Shown here piece after piece: positions 36,241 through 47,800 of a DNA stretch of 64,000 nt; position 1 is the first letter of the stretch, and each line of letters begins with the position of its first letter. The notes beneath the pieces are model-generated. The model searched no databases, was not told the DNA's origin, and saw only the letters and a program-made list of their open reading frames with translations. The stretch is from the NCBI RefSeq assembly GCF_014898815.1, contig NW_026515406.1:1302001-1366000 (forward strand), written 5' to 3'. The DNA is from Panonychus citri. Lineage: Eukaryota > Arthropoda > Arachnida > Trombidiformes > Tetranychidae. The position numbers and the translations under genes were made by a program.

Positions 36241-36637
36241 TTTTTCTCTTTTGTTGTGATGAACCATCGAACCATCTTCATCGCCTCCCTCCCTCTCTTC
36301 CACTCTCTCTCTCTCTCTCTCTTACCCTCTTTTTCTCTTCCTTTCAGTGTAGTCCCATTATCTATCTTCTTTCTTTCTTTTCTTTCTCTCTTCTTCTTTT
36401 CTCCCTTTTACTTCCTCTCTCTTTCTCTCCTTGTGTCTCTCTTTCTTTCTCCTCTCTCTCAATACACTAAGAGAAGGGACTTGCCCGACCTTCAATAGAA
36501 AAATATTCTATTAGAAAACCTTAACTCTATTTGAGAAAATTTCATCCCATCAGCTATAAGAGGTTATAATCTGTTCTTTTCTCTTTTACTCTTTCCTTTC
36601 CTCTCTTTCTCTTTCTCTCTTTCTCTCTTATTCTAGC

Positions 36638-36777
36638 AGAGGTGATTACACTTTCATCATCTTTCACTTTAGTTGAAGCAACTTTCAAGGGAGAGAAAGA
36701 AAAACTGAAAGAGAAAGAAAAAAAGAGAGAATTTATCCAAACCAATAGGTGGCGAAGTTGAAAGTGTAATCACCTCT
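36638..36777. mobile_element. TIR element, AGAGGTGATTACACT family, short copy
   Basis: The ends AGAGGTGATTACACT and AGTGTAATCACCTCT bound 140 bases. The sequence inside its right end (ACCAATAGGTGGCGAA) matches, inverted, the inside of the left end of the 29585 copy (TTCGCCATCTACTGGT). The element therefore lies in the opposite orientation at the paralogous position. Confidence 0.75.
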
Positions 36778-36869
36778 GTGTTCTCATCTTGGTCATCATC
36801 TTTTTTTTTCTTTTCTTTTTTTTCTCTATGTGTTCGCCTTATTCCCGATATTCCTCTTATTGTGAACAG

Positions 36870-36957
36870 CGGTTACTATGTTTCGAGGACATTTGGAACT
36901 CACCTCAAACAAATGGATTCAATACCAAACTCATTCTCAGTTCAAAGACCTAATCAA
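36870..36957 (+). pseudogene. diverged copy of Utx exon seven
   Basis: It aligns with 30135-30241: acceptor GTGAACAG, then TTTCGAGGACATTTGGAAC, ending TTCAAAGACCTAATCAA with donor GTAATT. It has gained indels. In the phase supplied by exon six it reads through, ending NSFSVQRPNQ. The next exon copy, which would start after TTTTTTCTCCAG near 37039, meets a stop in every phase, so the exon is probably not used in a long protein. Confidence 0.6.
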
Positions 36958-37084
36958 GTAATTATCTCTCTTTCTCATGTTTACCTCTATATTTGTGACA
37001 CCTTGTTCTGATCTATTCTATTCTTTTTTTCTCCAGTTTATGATTATCAAAAATTTTCTAAACCAAAGTTAAATCAAAGATAGA

Positions 37085-37621
37085 ATGGAATTGACTAACT
37101 CTATGAAAAATCCCGAAGGCTACCAACCAAATTCTGGACCCACTGCCAATAATAATAGTGTCACCATGTCCTCCCAACAAATTTCACTAATGTCACATTT
37201 ACAAAAGAATCAAAATTCACTACATAATCAGGATAAAGCTTTACTTGCCCAGTTAGAACATCAATACAGATTATCATCTACCCAACATATGATAGAATCA
37301 CAACAACAACAACAATCAGTTAAAATTAATGATTCACCAATTGGTAACCCTGTTAATAATAATCTGAAAACCTCTTTGAATTTCAAAAGTGATCCTGCTC
37401 TTAGTAAGAATACCAGTTCAACAAGGCCTTTGTCTCATGGTCCTAAGCGTCCCACCGGTCAACATGATGTAAATTCATTTAATTCAAGAACCCATGGTGA
37501 TGTTAACTCACTAGCTACAAAAACAGTAACAAGTCAAACCATAACAGTAAAAGTGGATGTAAACGCACAAATAAAACAAATAGTAGTACAAATATTTCAA
37601 CTAAAATTGGAGGTGATTTAA
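37085..37621 (+). pseudogene. frameshifted linker segment of the second Utx copy
   Basis: An open frame of 178 codons from ATG (MELTNSMKNPEGYQ) matches the linker of the full-length copy. It includes a nearly identical block from PEGYQPNSGPTANNN to LSSTQHMI. It then slips out of the ancestral frame around 37510-37560 and ends at 37621, twelve bases before the next frame's ATG at 37633. It could be a short protein or simply decay. A single sequencing or assembly indel would also explain it. Confidence 0.55.
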
Positions 37622-37632
37622 CCAGTTCACCC

Positions 37633-40052
37633 ATGAAAATTGACACTGCCTTTCAAAGTGATACCTCAACGACAAAACCTCCTTCTTCTAGTGTTGATTC
37701 AGCAACATCGTTAACAACCTCTCATGGAATTAATTCAACTGCCTCGATTGCGGAAAATCTGATCGCTGAATTTGATTTAAATAACAAGAAACAACCCAAC
37801 AGCAAAAATAAGCAAGGAATCGATGGAATCTCTTGTGAAACCTTCACTGCCAACAATCCAAATTGTGCCGTAAACCGAAGAAATTCAACCGACATTGATT
37901 CATTAACAAACGAATGCTCAAATCGTAAATCAACAAACAACAACAACAATATTTCTAATAATAATCATTCTCATTCTCATCACAACAATCACACTAATAA
38001 TAATAATAATAATGTAGTAAATAATAACAATAGTAAATGGGACCATTATTCAAATTATTCACCATCGATACGATTATCCATTGATATGAATGCTTCTCGT
38101 GCATTGGAAGCATGTAAAGGGTATGGAAGAACGGGTCGAATTGATTCCAGTTTATTATCTGATGATCCTCGTCCTCCCTCGCCCATTGAAGCTCCGTACC
38201 CGCCATTGCCCAAAGACAAGTTATTACCTCAAACACCCAGTGTTTTTCTTGAGAATAAGAAAGATGCCTTTTCGACACAATTACAAGAATTTTGTTTAGC
38301 TCATCCAATAGCCGTTGTTCGAGGTCTAGCAAGTGTATTGAAATTGGGTAAATTTTTCTTTCTTTCTTTCTTTCTTTTCTTTCTTTTCTTTCATTTCTTT
38401 CATTTGTTTTCTTTCATTTGTTCATTCAAATCTTACAATTATTATTATTATTATTATTATTATTACAATTACAGATCTTGGCCTTTTTTCAACAAAAACA
38501 CTAGTTGAAGCAAATCCAGAGCATTTGATAGAAGTGCGAACACAATATTTACAATTAGCTGATGAAAATTGGGATCCAGAGAAACGACAAATGGTTTGGA
38601 GATGTGAAAGTCATCGATCTCACATGTCAATAGCTCGATATGCTCATTATCAGGCTTCCTCGTTCCAAGAATCATTGAGAGATGAACAGAATAAGAGTCA
38701 TAGTCTTTTAAACAACTCAGATTCTGATTCAAATTCTTCAGCAAATTCTAAAATGAGACGCGGGAAAAAGAATCGACCCTTTAAGACAATTAAATTTGGT
38801 ACTAATGTTGATCTTTCAGATAGTAAAAAGTGGCGACCACAATTACAGGAACTTATGAAGTTACCAGCGTTCGCTCGAGTTGTTTCGGCGGGTAATATGC
38901 TAAGTCATGTTGGTCATGTTATTCTGGGAATGAATACAGTTCAATTATATATGAAAGTTCCAGGATGTCGAACTCCAGGTCACCAGGAGAATAATAATTT
39001 CTGTTCTGTTAATATTAATATTGGTCCAGGAGATTGTGAATGGTTCGGTGTACCTGAAAGCTACTGGGGAGCCATAAATAGCCTTTGTCAAAAGTAATTA
39101 ATTCACATTCATTATGTCTAATTTTCCTCACTAATGATCAATCATTTTTCTTTTACTTTCTTCTCTCGTTATTGCAGAAATAACTTAAGCTATTTACACG
39201 GGTCATGGTGGCCTATTCTTGAAGATCTACTTAATGAAAGTATTCCCGTCTACCGATTCCTTCAGCGGCCCGGTGACATGGTTTGGGTTAATGCAGGAAC
39301 AGTTCACTGGGTGCAAGCAGTTGGTTGGTGCAACAATATCGCTTGGAACGTGGGCCCATTAACTGCAACTCAATATCAATCTGCTATCGAGCGATTTGAA
39401 TTCAACAAATTGGAAAACTTTAGGTCCATTGTTCCTATGATCCATCTTACCTGGAATTTGGCGAAAAATTTGAAAGTCTCCGAAGAGGAATTGTTTGGTA
39501 GAATCAAGTAAGTTTTACTTTTAAAATTGAACAATTCATTGGCTCTTATAATCTATAACTTCGTTATATTATCTAATAATTTCTCCATAGAATCTGCTTA
39601 TTACGATCCTTGAAATGTTGTCAAATGATAATGGATTTTGTTGCTTCTTGTGGCCGTGAAATAAGATGGCATGGCCGTGGTAAAAACGAAGCAGCTCATT
39701 ATTGTGTTGATTGTGAAGTAAGTGATTATAATGATTATAACATCTCAATTAGCTAACTGACTAGTTAATTATATTCTTTTTCACTAATTATCTTATTTAT
39801 CATTGTTTTCTTTTCTTTCTTTTCTTTCTTTCTTTCTCTCTCTCTCTCTCTCTCTCTCTCGATTAGGTTGAAGTATTTAATATTTTGTTCGTTCGAGAGA
39901 TGGACAAGAAACACGTTGTTCATTGCGTTGATTGTGCTCGAAAAGCTTGTCCCAGTCTGGAAGAGTTTGTAATTTTAGAGGAATACAAAATTGAAGAATT
40001 GATTGAACTTTTTGACGATTTCCAATTACACGGAATTAATCCTATACATTAA
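37633..40052 (+). CDS. Utx-like JmjC demethylase without TPRs, second copy
   Basis: Exons 37633-38347, 38475-39093, 39178-39507, 39591-39717 and 39867-40052 join in frame to 658 residues when started at MKIDTAFQSD. This is the first Met of the open frame continuous with JmjC; the true start is unknown. It holds the Asn/His-rich linker, the complete JmjC domain with PGHQENN and GTVHWVQ iron ligands, and the C-terminal zinc-binding segment (YCVDCE, HCVDCARKAC). Unlike the upstream copy, its first intron has a normal donor (TTGG/GTAAAT at 38347). No TPR exons precede it, so it would lack the partner-binding half of UTX. Expression would need its own promoter or splicing from upstream Utx exons. 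Diverged exon 39178-39507 has mostly synonymous differences from the paralogue, suggesting both copies stayed under protein-level selection. Confidence 0.75.
39836..39860 (+). repeat. (TC)n tract in the last intron of Utx copy 2
   Basis: The CT run before the last exon's acceptor is longer here than at the matching place in copy 1 (33540-33560). It is one of few differences inside an otherwise identical block. Confidence 0.85.
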
Positions 40053-40590
40053 TGTTAATTAACTAAATTATTATCTACACACACACAAATTGTAATTGAT
40101 TCTCTCACCAAATCCCATCAATAATTTTCTTTTGCATCATTTGTATCTCCATTGTCACCATTATTTTCATCATTTCTACCACTCAGCATTCATTTATTTA
40201 TTAATTTCAATCACAATTAACATTAGTTGTAAATTTCCCAATCACACCCAACAAACATACACATAGTCCACCGTTACCACCAACACCAACCTAAAGAAAA
40301 CAAAAAAATGGTTCAAGCAAATCAACTAATCATACAAAAAAAAAGAAACTAAAACAACAACAATAATCAATGTTTTAGTTTTAATTTAAATTGTTACAAG
40401 TTCACCTCCCCCAATACCTCTATTCCCTTGATTAATAGACACAAAACAAGTTAATCAATTAGTATGATTTTCTCATCAACAATTTAAAAAATCTTTCTTT
40501 GTTTTTATTGGATACAAATTAACTTTATCGATTTTAATTCAATTCAACTTACCAAGCAATCCTTTTTTTATGATCAATTTGCTGATTACA

Positions 40591-41166
40591 ATTAAAACAA
40601 TAAAACACATTACAATTTAATTGTCTCCTTACGAATTCAATTTATCCTTAATCAGCTGAGATTGCGCCAAATGATGAGGATGATAAGTGAGTGAGAACAG
40701 CTGATGATAAATATGAAGATTCTGAATCAGTCTCAATTCAACTCTCTCCAAGTTAACATCACCATCATTTCAATTATCATCATGATAATCATTAAATCAT
40801 CACAATCAACTTGACATTCAAACAATTAAAACTTCTTTAAACAATTGCTGATTGTTTATCTTGACAATTTTCCGATTGGTTTTTAAATCATTTGACAATA
40901 AACAATTTTACTAGTGATTAGTTAATTGTTGTAACAATTAATATGAATCGTTAGACTATCAGATTAACTCGTTGATTGTCAATCTAAAGATAATTTTGTT
41001 ATTTCACTTTTTTAATTTTCTCTCTGATTGATTATTGTTACTTTCATTTAATTGAAATCTCAATCGTTAGTTAAAGTTTATAAGTTTTACAAGTGACCAA
41101 TTTAATTAAGATTAATTGTTCCGTTTTTTATATATATATATAATTGGATTAAAGTACAAAATAGAA
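40591..41166. other. intergenic before neuroligin
   Basis: AT-rich with no gene. A (TA)n run at about 41130-41141 immediately precedes the first coding exon. It could serve as a TATA element, although it is only about 25-35 bases from the ATG. Confidence 0.45.
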
Positions 41167-41807
41167 ATGGATTTATCATCGAGTAATAATAATCTAGTTA
41201 ATTGTGATCATCTGAAAACAATTAAACTTTTCGGTGAAGTGATTAAAATGAAAGTGTCATATTGTATATCCAGTGTTAGTGAACCAATGACAACAGTGAT
41301 TAGGTTAATTGTGATCACATTGTGTGTTAATCATGTGCTTGGAGTTGATCATCTTTCAAGTAATTACAATAGAAAACAATCAAATCGGATAATTAATACA
41401 AAATATGGTAGAGCAAGAGGTGTCCATGTTAATTTACCTCATAATTTACAGCCAATTGAAATGTTTCTAGGTGATTAACTTTCACTACGATCAAAAAATT
41501 AACACTCACAACAATCAATCTAATTACTGTGTTGTTTTTATTCACACTAAAGGTATTCCATATGCAAGTCCACCGGTGGGTAGACTGAGACTCATGCCAC
41601 CGGTGACCCCAGTCCCTTGGAATGAGGATCGCGATTTCAATTCATATGGTCCAGTGTGTCCACAACAATTACCGAACCTATCAAATGAGACCGAGGCTCT
41701 AACCCGAATGACCAGTTACCGTTACAACAATTTAAAACGATTATTACCTTTACTTAAGAATCAAAGTGAAGATTGTCTTTACCTGAACATTTACCTTCCA
41801 GCCAAAG
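41167..41807 (+). CDS. Nlg: neuroligin, first two coding exons (continues beyond window)
   Basis: Exon 41167-41470 joins 41553-41807 through a split glycine codon, and the last base again leaves a split codon at donor GTAAGC. Start choice is open: ATG at 41167, or ATG at 41248 directly before a signal-peptide-like stretch (TTVIRLIVITLCVNHVLG). The mature start NTKYGRARGVHVNLP, then MFLGGIPYASPPVGRLR, PVCPQQLPNLSNETEAL, LKRLLPLLKNQSEDCLYLNI, is the N-terminal cholinesterase-like domain in the form seen in insect neuroligins. The LPNxxNET and NQSEDCLYLNI segments are distinctive. Neuroligins are postsynaptic adhesion proteins binding neurexins. The rest of the esterase-like domain (HGGSY region onward), the membrane helix and the cytosolic tail are not found in the remaining 22 kb, so the gene has a very long second intron. 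Confidence 0.9.
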
Positions 41808-44800
41808 GTAAGCAATTAATTGTCCACAATTATATCCAACAATTTAGCCTTAAATAGACGAAGAAGAGGAAAAAAAAAAGTTATTCAATTTTCCCATTGG
41901 AAAAAGGAAACTTTTTCCTAACTTGTTATTATATTGAACTTTATTTCCTCTCAATCCACTTTGTTGAAATTCAGTGAACCATCATGATGTTACTCAGATG
42001 ATGATGAAGATGAAGATGAAGATGATGATGATTATGATGATGATCTTATCCGATCTACACTTTGATCAATCTTTGAGTTGACTATTTCTATGTTATCATT
42101 TGATAATCTTACTTGATTGTTGTTAACTGTTAACTTGATTATGTTGATACATTGTTGATTTGATAGACAGAAAACATTATCAAAATCAACCAACATCATA
42201 ATCACAATCATCTATCAGATAATTTTTATTGATAATCTTATGATAGTTTAATGTTTATATTAATTATTATCACATTTGATTAACTGTCAACCCAAAATTA
42301 ACATTAATTACTTTATCCTTTTGTGTTTATCTCAATATCAAATCTTTTTTCATGTCCATCATCAATCTAATTGCTAATTAACTTTTTCTTTCTCATTTTC
42401 AATTTTCAAAAACTTTTCTCCGAAAAAAAAATTTCAATAGTTTTTTTTTTCATGATTCTGTTCATGATGAACTTTTTTTCCCATATTCTTTTGAAAATTC
42501 ATCCACTAATCTTTAACCCATCAACTGATAATATACATTTGATAATAAGCATTAGTTGAGATGAGATATTAATAAGTTATGATGATAAACGAGCAACAAT
42601 TTACTGATCATTAGATTAATTGTCGAATCATATTAGAACTTTATTTTTCTCTCAAAACAATTGAGAATCAATCGTAATATTAAATATAAATAGCGAAAAT
42701 ATTTTTCCCTTCAAAGATACAATTTATTTCCTTATAATGAATAATGTTTTCACCTTAATATGATTTGGAGCAACTTTTTTTTTCAGTTTCAGTTCAGTTC
42801 CTAATTCAATATATGTATAACCTATCATGGTGGATGAAGATGAATATGAGTGAGATGATTTTCTCTGAAAAAAATATAACTGACAAAGAATATAAATTAA
42901 ATGAAAGGAGAGAGAATTGAAGATTTGCTTTGGTTTGTCAGTGAAAAGAAAGAGGTGAGATGATGATGGTGGAGATCGTGGGAGTGAGTGGACATTGTGA
43001 AGGAAAGAGAGATGATAAAAAAAGATGATGAGGAAGATGAATGAATGAAGTAGAGATGAGGATGAGTGGAAATGGATGGAAAAAAGAGAAAAATGAAAAT
43101 AATAAGAGATCGAGAAGAAAATATCTTTCGTTCATCTTCATCATTCTTCTCATTCTCATCCTCATCTTCTCTGTTTACTTCATTCTTTACTTATTTATTT
43201 CCTTCTCTTTTTTTCTCTCTTTTCATCATCATCATTCTCTTCATCAAATTTTGTCTTCTTTTCCAAACGTTTATTCTGACTTTTTCATTCTGTTTCCGGT
43301 TTTTCTAATATCATCTCAGTCTTTTCACCGAGAATTTCATTCCACCAGATTATGGTTTGTCTTTCTCTTTTTCTTTTTCATCCTCATCTTTCGTCCTCTT
43401 CCTCTTCCTCTTTCTTCAAATTTCACATCCCAAACAATTTCATCTTCATATCTCTTCTTCCTCTCCCTTCAACATCTTATTCTCAAGTCATTATCACTCC
43501 CAATTCTCACTCCATCTCACAAGATCTTTTCATCCTCATCTCTCTCCCTTTTAGTCATCTTCTAGCATTTACCACTATCTTTATCATCTTTGTCTCTCTC
43601 TCTCTCTCTCTTTCATGACAGCAACTTTATTGGGTCAAAAACCTTGATCCAAAGATCCGCTTCGTTGTTATGTTGATTAGCCTACGAACTTACGATCGAT
43701 TCTTATTCAAACCATCTGATTACTATTTAACTATCTTATTATCATTATCTTCCGTCATCCTCTTCATCTTCCACTCCCCACCTTCAACCTAATCTTCTAT
43801 TTCCTCTTTTTTTTCTCTTGTTTTTTCTCCTCTCACTCTCTAACTCTCACTCTATTTCTATCATTATCTCTTGGACCAGTAACTGTAAAAGTTCATCAAC
43901 AGTTTCCAATGTTTCAAAGTATCAGTGGCAGAGTAACAATAACATTTCACTTATCCAAACCCATTCACTGACCAGTGACCAGCCTGTTGTGAATCTTAAA
44001 TGAAAACAATACAATAAGAATAACGAAGGAAATAATAGATAACTCTGAAAATCTCTTGATCAATGTTCATATATAAAACTCCGAGAGTTTATTTTCTTCT
44101 TCCATTCAGAAGTTCATTCAGCTAATACATGGAAAAGCTTCCATGAACACATCTCTCTCTCTCTTTCTCATATACATACATATATACATTCATCAATGAG
44201 TCTGAATCATTATTGAATAACAAACTAAGATCCATAAGAGTAAAAGGAAAACACAAAAAAGAGACAGAAAAACCAGAAAATCAGAATTAGAATTGAGAGA
44301 GAATCTAAATCAGAATAAATTGTGAATGTGAATAAATAACAAACTGTTCATTTACTCCTAACATCATTATCATTATCATTACCATGATAATAATAATAAT
44401 CATCATCACCATGAACACTACCTGAACCTTGTTATTAGTTTGATTACTGTTAACCACAACTAACAACAACAACACAATTACAATAATAATGATAATGAAT
44501 TAACTTGAATGGTTAACTTATCAACTGATTATGAGTCAACCCAGAAAACTAATAACAAAACAATAACACGATAAACATTTGGAAGCTTAATTATGATACA
44601 TTCATCACGATTAATCTGATGAGATGAAATTTTCACCATGGTAACTAATAAGTTTGATAATTGTTATCCTTTTCTCTTAACATTGAACCAGAATTTTTTT
44701 TTGTTCACTTATTTTTCCTTCATTTTCATCATCATCCTCATCTTATCATCATCATCATGTTGATCATATTATTATTATCATGATACATGTTCTTGTATCA

Positions 44801-47800
44801 TCATGAAATGTACACCCAGATGAATGTATTCATTTACCCGGAGGGTAAATTGTTCACCAGAAAAAAAGTAAGATATCAAGTGTGTGTGTGTATATTATCA
44901 AGCAAGATGATCATTAATTTAAATTAGATGATGAGGTTAATTTCTAGAATCAGAAACAGAAACTAATCAAGATGATAATCCAAAAGCAATTGTAACAATT
45001 TGATTAAACAAAAAAGTAAGGTAACAATCAGTTAAATTGTTGTTGCCTGAACAAAAGTAACATCTAAACAATTTGACAGATCAATGATCAATTATCATGA
45101 TGAAAACATGGTGGTGACGTTAATCATTATCATTATCATTACTTTATTTTCAATTGAATCTGCGATTGTATCATGATGATGATCACCCTGAATTCTCAAT
45201 GTTTCACTGATTCTTTTGTATTCTAAATTGTAACAAGTTAATTATTCTTGAAAACATGTTGACAACTGATGGAAATAAATATATTAGCAAATTAAGGATA
45301 ACAATCAGGAACAACATGGTGAACACCATGAACCAGGGAACCAAGAAGAAGAAGAAGAAAAAAAAAGTTCTAATGGAGGAAAAGATGAGTTGGAATTGAA
45401 TGTGAACCATGGTGATGATAAATGCGATTAAAAGTTATTAGTCTAATAAAGATAATGGTAAACAATGATAATGATATTACGATTTTCGTCCGTCAAGTTC
45501 AATTATCGACAAAAAACAGTTTGGAACTTTTTTCTTTCATTTTAATTTGTTCTCATCACTTCGACATCTTTTATCCAATCTAATTAATATCTTCTTGATG
45601 TCATCGGCAATTTATCAATAAGATAAACTGTTAACAGTAATCGTCTTAATCACTTGAAGGTGAACTCGGTGTTTCCATTGAATCAGAGAATATGAAACAT
45701 TTTATCAATTCAAGTTTTGAATTCCAAGTTTTTTTCTCTATTACTTTTAGTATTATATTTCCTTTTATAAACATTAGAACAAATAATTTACTCTATTATT
45801 GAACTTTATCAACATTTTCCACCATGAATGACACATGATCTTACCACCATGATGGTTAATATTATCACCATGGTTATCGAGATATCATATTGACCTAATT
45901 TTGTTCAGAACAAGAGAGATAGAGAGAGAAAAGAACTGGAAAAATAAGTTCGATTAACCTGAGAAAAGTTCTGCCGATTCATAAGATAACCATGATATTA
46001 ACTATTGTTGACAGTCTTGAAGTTTCATGTAACTACTTTGATATATTTAATTTCAATCAAAAGTAAACAACATAATATAAACTTTCATTTCAGATGTTCG
46101 GGTAAATGAGAGAGATAGAGAGAAAAAGTTCTGGTTCTCTGAATTATCTGAGATTTGAAGGATATTTTTCTCTGAGAACTTGCGAAGAAAATATTTGAAC
46201 AGAGACAGAGAAAAGGATTAACCGAAAAAATGAAAATTTCTCGAAAAATTTTACTTGAGAATTGGTGAATTCTAAAAGCCGTTGCATCACAAGTTTATCT
46301 CTATTCCTCTGAATCCCATGAACTTCTATCATGATGTTGTTTGTTTACATTGTTGAAAATGTTTCTAAACTTTAATATTGAGATGAAAGAACAATAATAA
46401 CCACTTAACATTTAATCCTTCTGATAGTTCAGCCTGAACAATGAACAGTAATTGAGTTATCATGAAGAAAAGAGAGAGAGAAAGACAGAAAGAAAAGGAA
46501 GAAAAAAAAGTTCTCTATCTCTTTTTTTTCTAATATAACTTCAAACTGAATTTAGAACTTTTCTTCTCTCTTCAATCATGAACTTGATAATAATCGATGT
46601 GTCTCTCTACATGAATCTATAATCGCAATTGCTGTAATAGTCCCAATGGTAATTGTTAATTGCCTTTTACAACACAATTGATTATATAATTAACTTGACA
46701 CAAACTGTTGTCATTATTATTGTTATTATCATTTCAATTAATCTCTCAATCATTAAGAACTTTTTTCTCCTTTCAACTTTCAGTTAATTCATTCAGATAA
46801 TTGAATCGTAATAATTTCAAATTTGATCTTGATTATGAAATAGACAAAAAATCCTAATCCCTCAGCATCACAATTATAACTAATCCTTTCAATTTATCAT
46901 CCTCATCCTCATCCTCATCATCGTCCTCATTAAACTTATATAAATAACCTTTGGAAATTTGATATTTTCAACCAATCCTCAATTTTGATTTTGCAATCTC
47001 AATGATGATGATGATCAGATTAATTAAATGTCTGTAGACACTTTTTTTTAGCTGTGTAGTTTTAATCATGATTGAGCTATTAGTTAATTGAATTTGCTAA
47101 AAGGAGACACAGAAGCAAATTGAATTAAATTGTCATAATGACTTTCGTTAAGTTACCTCATTGATGATAATGTTTATACGCACCTCGATTACCCTCCCCA
47201 CTTTCATGTCAATTCATGGGAAGATGAAGATGGAGAGATAAATGTTCAATTCGATAAATTTGATCATTGACCAAGTGCTTTACCGTTTATGTACATTAAT
47301 GGGCGATGATGATGATGATGGAGGATTAAAAGTGTGAAAAACCGGGAGAGAGAAAAGGAAAAAAGTTCTTATGTGGTTCAGTGGAAAGTGAAGAGATTTA
47401 AAAGGTTAGAAGAAAAAAGGGAGATTTTTGGTGTAGAGAAAAATTCTGGGGCAAAAAAAACCATTTTAAACTCGAAGTGAACAGTTTCTTGTTCGAGAGA
47501 GAGAGAGAGAAAAAAAAGAGAAAAATAAGAAAAAAAAAGAAAAATGAGAGAAAAAAACGTTTGATTGACTGTCTTTTTCCTTTCAGATACAGTTGACTAT
47601 TTTATTGTATTCTCAGTCTCTCTGAACTTCTGGTTCAGTTTTTATCTCTCCCACCCTGAAATTTCAGGCAACTGGAAATGTCTCTCTCCATATATGATAT
47701 ACATTTAGATGCCAAAGTGTTTCTATCTAAGAATATAAGTAGTTTCAGATGAGGAAAAAGTTTCTGTTCTACTGATGAAGTTAAAGATACACCGATGGAG

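Larger units (their letters stand above)
36240..40590 (+). repeat. Utx 3'-half duplication, copy 2
   Basis: Tandem direct copy of 29300-34075, without the TPR exons. Its 5' part (to about 37800) is diverged and carries frame-breaking changes. From about 37808 the coding sequence is intact to the stop. Confidence 0.9.

Noticed and set aside
36840..37084. splicing of upstream Utx exons into the second copy's 5' exons as a full alternative isoform
   Set aside because: The exon seven copy reads in phase, but the following exon copy meets a stop in all phases before the ATG at 37085. A long TPR-plus-copy-2 protein by that route is unlikely. Skipping directly to 38475 remains possible.
43041..43618. 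overlapping Ser/Phe/Leu-rich frames in several phases
   Set aside because: They arise from a CT-rich strand in which stop codons are rare. Three overlapping frames are open at once, typical of low-complexity sequence.
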